DNA from: Reddybacter sp041277045
GTDB lineage: Bacteria > Pseudomonadota > Gammaproteobacteria > Pseudomonadales > Porticoccaceae
Assembly (NCBI GenBank): GCA_041277045.1
Contig: JBGFSY010000001.1
Span: 1,240,001 to 1,304,000, forward strand
Length of the DNA: 64,000 bases
Direction: 5' to 3'
Part shown: positions 43,270-51,752 of the stretch, one piece after another
How the letters are laid out: every line of letters begins with the position of its first letter
Numbering within the stretch: the first letter of the stretch is position 1
The notes under the pieces: model-generated
The model's input: the letters and a program-made list of their open reading frames with translations, nothing else
Databases searched by the model: none
Told to the model about the DNA's origin: nothing
Translations under genes and position numbers: made by a program

Positions 43270-44235
43270 ATGGCTCACTCTCGACTGGGAATCGTACTGT
43301 CTACGGCCACCGATGCGCCACCCCGTGAATTAATGGCAATAGGTAAGTTGGCGGAAGACCACGGCTACGCAGCGGTGCTGGTCAACGAAGGGCGGGGCGA
43401 TGCCCTGGCCTGTGCAGAGGCCATAGCACTGGCGACAAGCACTATTAAAGTCGGCACCAATATCGCCAATATTTATTATCGCCACGCCTTTCTTGCCGCC
43501 ATGACTGCACAAACCATTGCCGAACTGTCCGAAGGCCGTTTAATTCTCGGCCTGGGCATGAGCCACCGCCCTCTGCTCAAAGCTATGGGTATAGAAATGA
43601 CCAACCCACGCCAATACCTTGGCGACTATACGCAAACCGTTAAAGGCATTTTAAGCGGCGAGGCCGGTAGTGGTTTTTTTGAGGCGAAAGCCTGCAAGTA
43701 TTCAGTGCCAATTTTATTGGCCGCCCTGACCACCGCCAGTGCCGAAGTGGCGGGCCGTGAGGCCGACGGCATCATGCCCTTTCTCGCCGGGCGCGATTAC
43801 CTGGGGCAATTAATAAAGGCGGCAAAAGGTGCAGCGACAAGTGTCGGTAAAAACCCGCAAAATATAGATTGCATTATGAGCATTCCGACTTTTGTATCCG
43901 AAGATAACGACGCCGCCTTGTCAGCAGCACGTCACAACCTCGCATTTTTCGCGGGCCTGCCCAATTATCGCCTGCAATGGCGCCGCGCTGGTTTTGAAGC
44001 GGAAATGGCGGCAGCTGAAAAGGCCTGGGAGGTTAGTGATCGTCGTGCGGCTGCTACAGCCATTAGCGATAAGATGGTTGAGCAGGTCTGTATTTATGGC
44101 TCGCCCGGGCAGTGTCGTGAACAGATTGAGGCCTTCAGGCAGGCAGGTGCCGCCATGCCGGTACTGGCGGTTAGTCCGGTAAATGAGAAGCGTCTGGTGG
44201 CGACGCGCAGGGCGATTGAGTTATTGATACCGTGA
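43270..44235 (+). CDS. Luciferase-like (LLM) flavin- or F420-dependent oxidoreductase
   Basis: A 321-residue bacterial-luciferase-fold TIM-barrel protein. LGIVLSTATDAPPRELMAIGKLAEDHGYAAVLVNEG, IKVGTNIANIYYRHAFLAAMTAQTIAELSEGRLILGLGMSH and EVAGREADGIMPFLAG are typical of the LLM family annotated as F420-dependent in actinobacteria. In a gammaproteobacterium FMN is the more likely cofactor unless F420 biosynthesis genes occur elsewhere. It has its own promoter region after the preceding terminator. A fragment of a second copy of its C-terminus lies just downstream. Confidence 0.9.
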   Translation: MAHSRLGIVLSTATDAPPRELMAIGKLAEDHGYAAVLVNEGRGDALACAEAIALATSTIKVGTNIANIYYRHAFLAAMTAQTIAELSEGRLILGLGMSHRPLLKAMGIEMTNPRQYLGDYTQTVKGILSGEAGSGFFEAKACKYSVPILLAALTTASAEVAGREADGIMPFLAGRDYLGQLIKAAKGAATSVGKNPQNIDCIMSIPTFVSEDNDAALSAARHNLAFFAGLPNYRLQWRRAGFEAEMAAAEKAWEVSDRRAAATAISDKMVEQVCIYGSPGQCREQIEAFRQAGAAMPVLAVSPVNEKRLVATRRAIELLIP

Positions 44236-44298
44236 TAGTGGTATTTTTAATTGAAAATCTAAGCCCTGTTGCACTTGATTATTGAATAATCGGCGACA

Positions 44299-44400
44299 CA
44301 GGCAGCGCTGCCATCTGAGCGTGTGCCATGCTTGGTCGTTAGCCCACTGAATGAATAACGTTTGGTGGTGAAGTGTCAGGCTATAAAGTTGTTGGGAGTG
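44299..44400 (+). pseudogene. C-terminal scrap of a second LLM oxidoreductase
   Basis: The frame from 44299 reads QAALPSERVPCLVVSPLNE, then a TAA, then RLVVKCQAIKLLGV. This aligns with the last 30 residues of the intact upstream gene (QAGAAMPVLAVSPVNEKRLVATRRAIELL), the TAA replacing the lysine codon. The rest of the gene is missing. It is either the tail of a tandem duplicate or of an LLM gene brought in with the decayed genes that follow. Confidence 0.72.
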
Positions 44401-44445
44401 TTAGTTAAGTTATTTAGGCTGTTTGTTAATAAAAAAAGGATAAGT

Positions 44446-45022
44446 TATGAATGCCCTGGAAACAGATGAAACACGTGATTATCAAACCGACTATACAGTC
44501 GGTGCTACCTGTACTGGCTGCTCACCGTGAAGCGACAGAGGCGACGGGCGCATTATTTACCGGCCGTAGTCCGCATGCGCATGACCATGAGAATAGTGGG
44601 CTATAGATGATCCCCGTTCTATATAGCCTTTCTACCAAGCTTACTGGGACTGTATTGAGTATAGCGAAAGCATGACGTGGCACTATGCAGCGTCGCGTTG
44701 CAGAAGCAGCAGGTGAAATCACTTCAGCTGAGCTTTTGCTGGGTAGAAATTGTGATGTTTTTGACGAAATTACTTCGGCAAAATAAGTTGTTGATGGCGA
44801 ATCTCAAGCCTTAATTCGCTGGCAATTATCGCATGCTGCTGGACTTGGCCGGCGTGCAGTAGAGCGCTTATATGCCAGTGCTCACGCGACTTATAATAAC
44901 TTGTTGATGCAACAATATTATCGGAACGTCATGATGCTTCACATCATGCGGCTATCGATATGGGTGGTGTTGCAGAGCTATAGGGGATGGCACTTTTGGG
45001 CATTGATCACAATAAGCAGTGA
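44446..45022 (+). pseudogene. Decayed acyl-CoA dehydrogenase-fold flavoprotein
   Basis: An ATG at 44446 (MNALETDETRDYQ) quickly leaves frame. Another frame gives VLPVLAAHREATEATGALF, typical of the N-terminal helix of HsaA/DszC-like acyl-CoA dehydrogenase proteins. From 44691 the C-terminal domain is recognisable: RRVAEAAGEITSAELLLGR, a TAA at about 44785, then ESQALIRWQLSHAAGLGRRA and VERLYASAHATYNN, and in a further frame SERHDASHHAAIDMGGVAEL, TAG, GMALLGIDHNKQ and a stop. About 200 central residues are missing. It is a distant relative of the intact gene at 33.0 kb. Confidence 0.72.
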
Positions 45023-45117
45023 TACTCGATTTCAGCCATAAAGGTTAATAGCATAAGCATATTGAAATGCTGAGGCTAGTGCTGTTAACGAATCGTTATT
45101 GTATGAGGGTTTTTACT

Positions 45118-45558
45118 ATGGATCGTAGAAAATTTATTCGCGTAGCCTTTGGCGGCGCAGTGGCTGGTATTATTGCCCCCAGCCTTGCCATAGCTAGCTC
45201 AAGCAAATCAGCTGCAAGTGCCCCCATCATGGCCGGTGGTGTTTACTTCACCAAGGCCAATCCCGGGCGCTGGAGTGAAAAGGTTGGTGGCCACTTGCCC
45301 ACTATTTAGCTTGTTAAAAGCGCTGACGATGCCGTGGTTAATATAGCGACCGCCCACGGCATGGATGCTTATGCCCACTATATTGTTAAGCATGTGGTGT
45401 TGGATAAAGATTTTAATTTTATTGTCGAACATATGTTTGGCCCAACTAAAGATAAAGTGCCTATTTCAGAAATTTCTGTCGGTACTTATCGCGGTTTGAT
45501 TAATGTATTGAATGTTTGCAATAAGAACGACACCTGGTTGAATTCGGCCCAAGTGTAA
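45118..45558 (+). pseudogene. Tat-exported superoxide-reductase-like protein interrupted by TAG
   Basis: The ATG at 45118 opens a twin-arginine signal peptide (MDRRKFIRVAFGGAVAG) and a domain resembling superoxide reductase/neelaredoxin: NPGRWSEKVGGHLPTI, then an in-frame TAG at 45307-45309, then in the same frame TAHGMDAYAHYIVKHVV and VLNVCNKNDTWLNS. In superoxide reductase the iron is held by His residues in the GSH and HPM..HYI segments and a C-N-x-H pair; here the last histidine is asparagine (CNKND) and HPM reads HGM. So both the reading frame and the iron site are damaged. Read-through or a programmed amber codon is possible but not supported. Confidence 0.7.
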
Positions 45559-45893
45559 ATTGTGAGTCGAAAATAAATGTAATTGTGCATTGTTTGTTTT
45601 ATTTATAACAATATTGATCTGTTTTGTCGTGGATGCTTTCTTTTCTTTAAATATAAAAAGTTTCGTAATAATTACCTTAAAGATTAATGCACGGCAGCAG
45701 GTGGCGCAGTGCGCCATAATTTTCAAAGACACCATTTTTTTATCATGAGAGTATCTACCAGCAATAGATTGGCTGGGTCATTATATTATTCAGCGGGAAC
45801 TATGACCGGAGTCGAAGCAGAAAATTCCCGCTGGTCAATCTCGTTGCAGGTGCGATTTAGCGAATGTGATAATTCGGAATAACACAACGTGTC
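45559..45893. other. Intergenic stretch without recognised gene
   Basis: This holds 335 AT-rich bases between the decayed block and the convergent Spy-like gene. CAGCGGGAA at 45791-45799 can pair with TTCCCGCTG at 45825-45833 across a 25-base loop; no T run follows. Nothing else is recognised. Confidence 0.55.
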
Positions 45894-46292
45894 TTATTTT
45901 ACGGCAGAACGATTCAATATCGCTTTGTCGTAGCCGGGCTTTTGATCGTCGCTAAGGATTTTTCGCATCTCAACGAGGTGGGCATAGCGCAGGCGCATAA
46001 TTTCTATTTTGGCAGCCATTAGTTCGTCAATTTTAGCGTTGATATCTTCAAGTCTTATATTTTCATTAATGGTCATCTCGTTGAGTTCTTTCAATGCCTG
46101 TTTTTCTTTTGCTTTAGCAGAAGTTTGATCATCGTGAAGTTTGTGGTGCATCTGATCAATTGCATTTTTTTGAGATAAGTCCGGATTACTGATTTGAGCC
46201 GCGTTGGCAGGGGCATTCAAAACTATGGCTAAAGTAATAAACATCGCTCCGTATTTTATGGCAGTGCAAAATATTTTCGCTAAGCTGTTCAT
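45894..46292 (-). CDS. Periplasmic Spy/CpxP-like protein
   Basis: A 132-residue exported protein. The signal peptide (KYGAMFITLAIVLNAPANAA) is followed by an all-helical, highly charged region (QMHHKLHDDQTSAKAKEKQA; IRLEDINAKIDELMAAKIEI). The repeated pattern and the LSDDQKPGYDKAI motif recall the LTxxQ motif of Spy, CpxP and heavy-metal sensor proteins of the periplasm. A chaperone or metal-stress role is inferred from the fold only. It stands alone. Confidence 0.65.
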   Translation of the reverse strand: MNSLAKIFCTAIKYGAMFITLAIVLNAPANAAQISNPDLSQKNAIDQMHHKLHDDQTSAKAKEKQALKELNEMTINENIRLEDINAKIDELMAAKIEIMRLRYAHLVEMRKILSDDQKPGYDKAILNRSAVK

Positions 46293-46433
46293 ATTGTTAT
46301 CTCGATTGAAGGCTTGTGAGAATAGAGTATAGCGGCATGTTGATTATTTTATAAATTTTTAGGCAGCTCTAATATGCTCCGTGATAGCCTATGAAGCCGT
46401 TTCAAATAAGAATCTACTAATGGGGAGCATCTT

Positions 46434-47231
46434 ATGCCTGAGCTCATATCGCCGGATATTCAACAGTTTGATGGCGCGCAAATTGTCGATGATCTGAATC
46501 GCCTCTTGCGCTTGCGTACCACCGTAATAGGCATGAAGCTTTTCGATTCTAAAGAAGAAATGGAGGCGGTGCCGCGTATTCGTCGCCCCAATGATATTCA
46601 CACCACGGATCAAATAGTCGGGCAGGCCGCGCGTAATGGTTGGACGGTGGGCATAATCGCCGATGATCTTGTTGGTGAGCAATGCAGCACTGTGCTTGGC
46701 TTGCATCCGCAAAACGAGGCGTGGCTTGAAGGCCAGCCCATGGTTGGTGTGTGGTATGAAACAATGGAAGACACATTGGCGCATCAGCAAGCAATGGATG
46801 TTGTAGCCTTTGGGCAGTATGAAGCAATGGCCGTAAGCCCTCTTGCCAGCGGCCGACTAAACCCGCCAGATATTTGTCTAATTTATGCGACGCCAGCGCA
46901 AATGATTATTTTCATTAATGGCTTGCAGTGGTCGGGATATAAAAAGCTCGACTGGTCATGTGTTGGTGAGTCGGCCTGCGCCGATTCCTGGGGTCGTGCT
47001 CTGAGTACCTGTGAGCCAAGCCTATCCTTACCCTGCTTCGCCGAGCGCCGCTATGGCGGTGTGATGGAAAACGAGTTGCTAATGGCTATTGCACCGTCCT
47101 ATTTGCCAAAAGTTATTCAAGGGCTAGAAGCTTTGTCTCGTAATGGTCTGCGTTACCCGATACCTCAGTACGGTGTGAATAATGATGTGCGGGCGGGAAT
47201 GGGCGTGAGCTATGCAGATAAGCCAGCCTGA
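46434..47231 (+). CDS. DUF169 family protein
   Basis: A 265-residue DUF169 protein. The diagnostic segments IGMKLFDSKEEMEAVPRIRRP, GQAARNGWTVGIIADDLVGEQC and PDICLIYATPAQMIIFINGLQW are complete, with conserved cysteines in GEQC, GESACADSW and LPCFAERR. No signal peptide or membrane segment is present. The family is widespread in bacteria and archaea without a proven function; conserved cysteines suggest metal, heme or cofactor binding, but that is a guess. GGGGAGCATCTT precedes the ATG. It has no operon partner here. Confidence 0.88.
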   Translation: MPELISPDIQQFDGAQIVDDLNRLLRLRTTVIGMKLFDSKEEMEAVPRIRRPNDIHTTDQIVGQAARNGWTVGIIADDLVGEQCSTVLGLHPQNEAWLEGQPMVGVWYETMEDTLAHQQAMDVVAFGQYEAMAVSPLASGRLNPPDICLIYATPAQMIIFINGLQWSGYKKLDWSCVGESACADSWGRALSTCEPSLSLPCFAERRYGGVMENELLMAIAPSYLPKVIQGLEALSRNGLRYPIPQYGVNNDVRAGMGVSYADKPA

Positions 47232-47415
47232 AATAGCTTCTTATTTTAGAGTGCATATCTTTAATCAGGGTTCTCTCTTGCTTACTCCGATGTGAATAGT
47301 GAATACCCAGGGTAAAGTGGTGCACTTAGTTTTTGTATACGGGAGGTACAATAAACAGGGCAACCCGAGCCCCGGGCGGCACTCGGTTAGCGCTGTATTT
47401 TTCTTAGGCTCCCAA

Positions 47416-49704
47416 TTATTGTCTGTCCTCAAAGGCTGCTACTAGCTCTTGTCTCGCGCTCATCATATTGTTCAGGGCGGGTAGTACTTCCTCCCAGTTA
47501 CGGGTTTTTAGTCCACAGTCGGGGTTTATCCACAGCCGTTTGGCGGGAATGCGCAGCTCGGCTTTTTGCATTAGCTCAACAATAGATTCCACTGTAGGTA
47601 TGTTCGGCGAGTGAATATCGTATACCCCGGGGCCAATTTGGTTGGGGTAGTGGAACTCATCAAACACGTCGAGCAGGCTCATATCTGAGCGCGAAGTTTC
47701 TATGGTAATCACGTCGGCATCCATTTCTGCGATGGCGGCAATAATGTCATTGAACTCGGAATAACACATGTGGGTGTGTATTTGCGTGGCATCGCTAACG
47801 CCATTGGCGGCAATGCGAAAGGCGCGAATTGCCCAGTCGAGATAGCCCTGCCATTGTGATTGGCGCAGCGGTAGACCTTCGCGCAGAGCGGCTTCGTCAA
47901 TTTGAATAATATCGATACCGGCGCTTTCAAGGTCGAGTACTTCCTCGCGGATGGCCAGGGCGAGTTGCAGACAAGTTTGCGCGCGGCTTTGGTCGTCGCG
48001 CACAAAGGACCAGTTCAAAATAGTCACCGGGCCGGTAAGCATGCCTTTCATCGGCTTGTCGGTGAGTGATTGCGCGTAACGTGCCCATGCAACAGTCATC
48101 GCTTTGGGGCGTAAAATATCACCGTAAATGATCGGCGGCTTTACACAGCGTGAGCCGTAGGACTGTACCCAGCCGAATTGACTAGAGGTATAACCGTCGA
48201 GCTGTTCGCCAAAGTATTCAACCATGTCGTTGCGCTCGGGCTCACCGTGTACCAGCACATCAAGGCCCAGTGCCTCTTGCTCGCGCACGCAGTGGGCAAC
48301 TTCTGCCTCCATCGCCAGCTGGTATTCTTCGGCCGATAATTTACCCAGGCGAAAGTCCCGACGACTTTGTCGTATGCCTGGGGTTTGTGGAAAGGAGCCA
48401 ATGGTGGTGCTGGGGTAGAGGGGCAGGTTGAATTTATTGCGCTGTTCCACTTCGCGCTGGGCATAGGGCGACTGACGTTTGGCCATGGAGTCATTGACTC
48501 GGCTCAAGGCGTTTTGTACCTCGGGCTTGTGCACCCGTGGTGATTTTTTTCGACTGTCGATCAATGCCCGGTTGGTGGCGAGTGCCGCAGCGACAGACTC
48601 TCTACCGCTATTCAAGGCACCGGCGAGTGTGCTGATTTCATCGAGCTTTTGCACGGCGAAGCAGAGCCAGGATTTAACATCATCAGCCAGCTTTTCTTCG
48701 CTGTTGAGATCGACCGGCACATGCAACAAGGAGCAGGACGGTGCTAACCAGAGGCGCTCACCGAGGCGCTGATGCAGGGGTTCAAGCCAGTTGAGGGTGG
48801 CATCGAGATCGTTGATCCAAATATTGCGGCCGTTAATAATGCCCAGTGAAAGCACCTTGTCTTCCCCCAAAAGCTCAACAGCTTGTTCGATCTCATCTTT
48901 GGCGTTGATCGCATCGAGGTGAAGACCGTCGATGGGTAACTTACAGGCAAGCTTGAGATTGTCTTGCAGCTGGCCAAAGTAAGTGGCCACTATCATTTTA
49001 AAAGATCGCCCCTGTAGCTGCTCGTAGGCCGTGATATAGGCGGCTTGCCACTCGGCGTCAAGCTCGGTGACAAGGGCGGGCTCATCAATTTGCAGCCATT
49101 GGATACCGCTTTTCTCGACAGCGTCTAATAGAGTTTTATAGGCCTCGACGATGGCTGGCAGCAGGTCTAACTTATTGCTGCCGTCTTTACTTTTGCCCAG
49201 TCGAAGATAGGTCAGCGGGCCAATAATTACCGGTTTGATGGGCAAGCCCTGAGCCTGGGCTTCTGCAATTTGTTGAATAAGCGCGTCGGTATTGGCTGTG
49301 AAGGAGGTGTTTGTGTCGAATTCCGGCACGATGTAGTGGTAGTTCGTATCAAACCATTTGGTCATTTCTCCGGCGCTAACACAGCAACTGGCTTGCTCGT
49401 TGGCCGAGCGGCCCCGGGCAACACGAAAGTAATTATCCAGCGCATCGCCGGGCAGGTCGCGTACGCGTTGGGGAATATGACCGAGCAGAAAGCTGGTATC
49501 GAGCACCTGATCGTAGAGGGAAAAATCGCCGACGGGAACGAAATCGAGTGCGCTCTGCTGCTGCCAGTGGATCTTGCGCAGCTCGGCCGCAGTCCCCAGT
49601 AATTCTGTCTGAGAGGACTTGCCCTGCCAGTAGCTTTCGAGGGCTATTTTTAATTCGCGTTTTTTACCAATGCGGGGAAAGCCGAGATTGTGTGTCGTCA
49701 CCAT
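47416..49704 (-). CDS. metE: Cobalamin-independent methionine synthase
   Basis: A 762-residue zinc enzyme transferring a methyl group from 5-methyltetrahydropteroyl-triglutamate to homocysteine. The N-terminal barrel starts THNLGFPRIGKKRELK. The C-terminal barrel carries LPLYPSTTIGSFPQTPGIR and the zinc/homocysteine-site segments HGEPERNDMVEYF, HMCYSEFNDI and NPDCGLKTRNWEE. Length and motifs match E. coli MetE. It is divergent from metR, with 131 bases between the starts that contain two MetR-like boxes, so activation by MetR is expected. No cobalamin riboswitch is visible in the leader. Confidence 0.97.
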   Translation of the reverse strand: MVTTHNLGFPRIGKKRELKIALESYWQGKSSQTELLGTAAELRKIHWQQQSALDFVPVGDFSLYDQVLDTSFLLGHIPQRVRDLPGDALDNYFRVARGRSANEQASCCVSAGEMTKWFDTNYHYIVPEFDTNTSFTANTDALIQQIAEAQAQGLPIKPVIIGPLTYLRLGKSKDGSNKLDLLPAIVEAYKTLLDAVEKSGIQWLQIDEPALVTELDAEWQAAYITAYEQLQGRSFKMIVATYFGQLQDNLKLACKLPIDGLHLDAINAKDEIEQAVELLGEDKVLSLGIINGRNIWINDLDATLNWLEPLHQRLGERLWLAPSCSLLHVPVDLNSEEKLADDVKSWLCFAVQKLDEISTLAGALNSGRESVAAALATNRALIDSRKKSPRVHKPEVQNALSRVNDSMAKRQSPYAQREVEQRNKFNLPLYPSTTIGSFPQTPGIRQSRRDFRLGKLSAEEYQLAMEAEVAHCVREQEALGLDVLVHGEPERNDMVEYFGEQLDGYTSSQFGWVQSYGSRCVKPPIIYGDILRPKAMTVAWARYAQSLTDKPMKGMLTGPVTILNWSFVRDDQSRAQTCLQLALAIREEVLDLESAGIDIIQIDEAALREGLPLRQSQWQGYLDWAIRAFRIAANGVSDATQIHTHMCYSEFNDIIAAIAEMDADVITIETSRSDMSLLDVFDEFHYPNQIGPGVYDIHSPNIPTVESIVELMQKAELRIPAKRLWINPDCGLKTRNWEEVLPALNNMMSARQELVAAFEDRQ

Positions 49705-49802
49705 GACCTTACATGCTCCTATTTATTGTTCGCGTGTTGAAGAAGCGCTGCATTGTATTGATGGCGACCGGTGAGTAATAATGATGAATTGTCGCTTAAC
49801 AA

Positions 49803-49832
49803 TGAGAAATTCTCATAAATGAAAGGTCTTCA
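49803..49832. promoter_or_regulatory. Two MetR-like operator boxes between metE and metR
   Basis: TGAAAGGTCTTCA at 49820-49832 fits the MetR consensus TGAA-N5-TTCA exactly. TGAGAAATTCTCA at 49803-49815 is a perfect 13-base palindrome one step off that consensus. Their centres are 17 bases apart. The exact box overlaps the metR ribosome binding region, fitting autorepression, while both lie about 100-130 bases upstream of the metE start, fitting activation. Confidence 0.75.
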
Positions 49833-49835
49833 TAG

Positions 49836-50753
49836 ATGATCGAGCACAGCCACCTCAGAATAATCGCCGCCCTGCAGCAAAATGGCACCTTGACCGAAGC
49901 TGCCAACAGGCTGTGCCTGAGCCAGTCGGCCCTGTCCCACCAAATTCGCAGTCTCGAGAAAAAACTGGGTGTCGCCCTGTGGGAGAGGGACGGTCGCTAC
50001 CTGCGCCTCACCCATGCCGGGCAATTGTTCCATCAGGTGGCCCAACAGGTGCTGCCAGTACTGGCCCAAGCGGAGCAAAGCTTGAAAGCTTACGGTGAAG
50101 GTCGTCAGGGTATATTGCGCATCGGGGTTGAGTGTTACCCCTGTTATGAGTGGCTGACCGGGGTCACCGGTGAGTTTATGCGCCAGATGCCGGAGGTGGA
50201 TATCGACATCGTCAGCAAGTTTCAATTTTCTGGCTTAGAGGGTTTGCTCAACCACCACATTGATATTCTCGTTACCCCCGATTTGATCAAGCAGCAGGGC
50301 AGCTACTACGAAGTGCTCGCAGATTACGAGCTGGTGTTGGTGTTGGCGGCGGATCATCCGCTGGCGGGAGTAAAACAAATAAGTCCCGAACAACTCTCCG
50401 CCGAAACGCTGCTGACCTTTCCCGTACCCTTAGAAAGACTCGATATTTATAACCATTTTTTAAGCCCTGTTCACGTCAAGCCCGCCGCACATAAAGTTGT
50501 TGAATCGCTGGAGTTGATGCTGCAAATGACGGAGCTGCAGCGCGGCGTTTGTGTTTTGCCTCGGTGGTTGGCAGAGAGCAGGTGTAAAGAAGGGAAGTTG
50601 GAAATCCTTAGACTGGGTAAAAAAGGCATGCGGAGAAAACTGTATATCGCCATGCGCGAGAGTGATCAAGAAATCGCCTATATCAGGCGCTTTATTGAAG
50701 TGGGTAGAGAAAGGGCGGATCAATCTTTTCAAATGCAGACTGAGGCTGAATAG
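49836..50753 (+). CDS. metR: LysR-family regulator of methionine genes
   Basis: A 305-residue LysR regulator. The N-terminal helix-turn-helix is TEAANRLCLSQSALSHQIRSLEKKLGVALWERDGRYLRLTHAG. The effector domain spans ~90-295 with GVECYPCYEWLTGVTGEF and FQFSGLEGLLNHHIDILVTPD, as in MetR, which responds to homocysteine and activates metE and metH. Placement divergent from metE is the classical arrangement. The ATG at 49836 starts three bases after the exact MetR box, so the protein probably represses its own gene. Confidence 0.95.
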   Translation: MIEHSHLRIIAALQQNGTLTEAANRLCLSQSALSHQIRSLEKKLGVALWERDGRYLRLTHAGQLFHQVAQQVLPVLAQAEQSLKAYGEGRQGILRIGVECYPCYEWLTGVTGEFMRQMPEVDIDIVSKFQFSGLEGLLNHHIDILVTPDLIKQQGSYYEVLADYELVLVLAADHPLAGVKQISPEQLSAETLLTFPVPLERLDIYNHFLSPVHVKPAAHKVVESLELMLQMTELQRGVCVLPRWLAESRCKEGKLEILRLGKKGMRRKLYIAMRESDQEIAYIRRFIEVGRERADQSFQMQTEAE

Positions 50754-50771
50754 CGGCTAGTGCAGGACTTA

Positions 50772-50809
50772 CCCAGGCACAGCAGTTTATAAATACCGCT
50801 GTACCTGGG
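50772..50809. terminator. Hairpin between convergent metR and SDR pseudogene
   Basis: CCCAGGCACAGC (50772-50783) pairs with GCTGTACCTGGG (50798-50809) with one mismatch around a 14-base loop. CTTTTA follows on the plus strand. It is probably a modest terminator. Confidence 0.5.
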
Positions 50810-50825
50810 CGTCTTTTAAAGGGGC

Positions 50826-51548
50826 TTACCCTTCCAGTGCAAAACCGGCCGTCAAACCGCCATCGGCAACAAACTCTGATCTCGTAGAATAGGAGCTGTC
50901 GTCGGAGGCCAGATAAACGGCGAGGTTCGCCATCTCTTCGGGCTGGCCAATGCGGCCAACGGGGGCTTTGGAAAACAGTGCATCGGCACTTTTGCCATCG
51001 AGGCCTGCGTCGGTGAGCATGCGGGTCATAATGCCGCCCGGGTGAATGGAGTTAACGCGGATACCATCGGGGCCGAACTCTATGGCCGCAACTTTGGTCA
51101 TGCCGCGCACGGCGAATTTACTCGCGCAGTAAGCGACGCCACCGACAGCACCGCCAAGGCCAGCGATGGATGAAATGTTAATAATCGAGCCGCCGCCTGC
51201 GTCTTTCATCGCACCGGCAACGCATTTCATACCGAGGAAAATACCGACTTGATTGATGTTGATCGTCCGCATGTATTTCTCAACAGTGATTTCTTTGAGC
51301 ATACCGAGATCACGATACCGGTGTTATTGACCAGCACGTCGAGCTTGCCAGTCACGTTCACTGGTGACATCGAGGTGTATATAGGCTGCTGAATCGCCGA
51401 TGTCGGCGGCGGTATATTCGCCCTCGGCATCGAGTACATCGCAGACAATAATCTTGGCGCCGCGCTCGACAAAAACACGTGCTTCGGCAGCACCCTGACC
51501 ACGGACGGCGCCGCTAATGAGTGCGGCTTTTCCTGCGATATTTTTCAT
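50826..51548 (-). pseudogene. Frameshifted short-chain dehydrogenase
   Basis: An SDR split over three frames. The N-terminus from the ATG at 51548 reads MKNIAGKAALISGAVRGQGA, with cofactor loop SGAVRGQG, to LDVTSERDW near 51357. The next recognisable piece, TGKLDVLVNNTGIVI with the NNxG motif, is in a second frame, implying a small out-of-frame deletion. A one-base loss near 51316 then leads into the third frame, LGMLKEITVEKYM, which runs with catalytic SSIAGLGGAVGGVAYCASKFAV to the stop. The C-terminal part looks intact. Related SDRs oxidise hydroxysteroids and similar alcohols. An assembly error could also explain the breaks. Confidence 0.8.
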
Positions 51549-51752
51549 ATAATGAATAAACTTTGCCATGGCAGAGTAGCGTTTATTGTCTGAGTGTCGT
51601 GCACTATTGGCGACCGTTTTCAATGTCGTTTGAGGGTTGTTGGTTTGTTCTCTTCTGGCCTGTTGGATGGATCAGCAAGGTAAAGACGTTTATGATCCCG
51701 CGCTATATTTTACGTTTCTACTTATCTCCCTAATTACGGTGAATATTTTATT

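Noticed and set aside
45334..45558. Independent small gene after the Tat-signal frame
   Set aside because: It is in the same frame as the upstream piece, separated only by one TAG, and together they make one superoxide-reductase-like protein.
49705..49835. Cobalamin riboswitch before metE
   Set aside because: Only 131 bases separate metE and metR, and no B12-box-like element is visible. The region is explained by MetR boxes.
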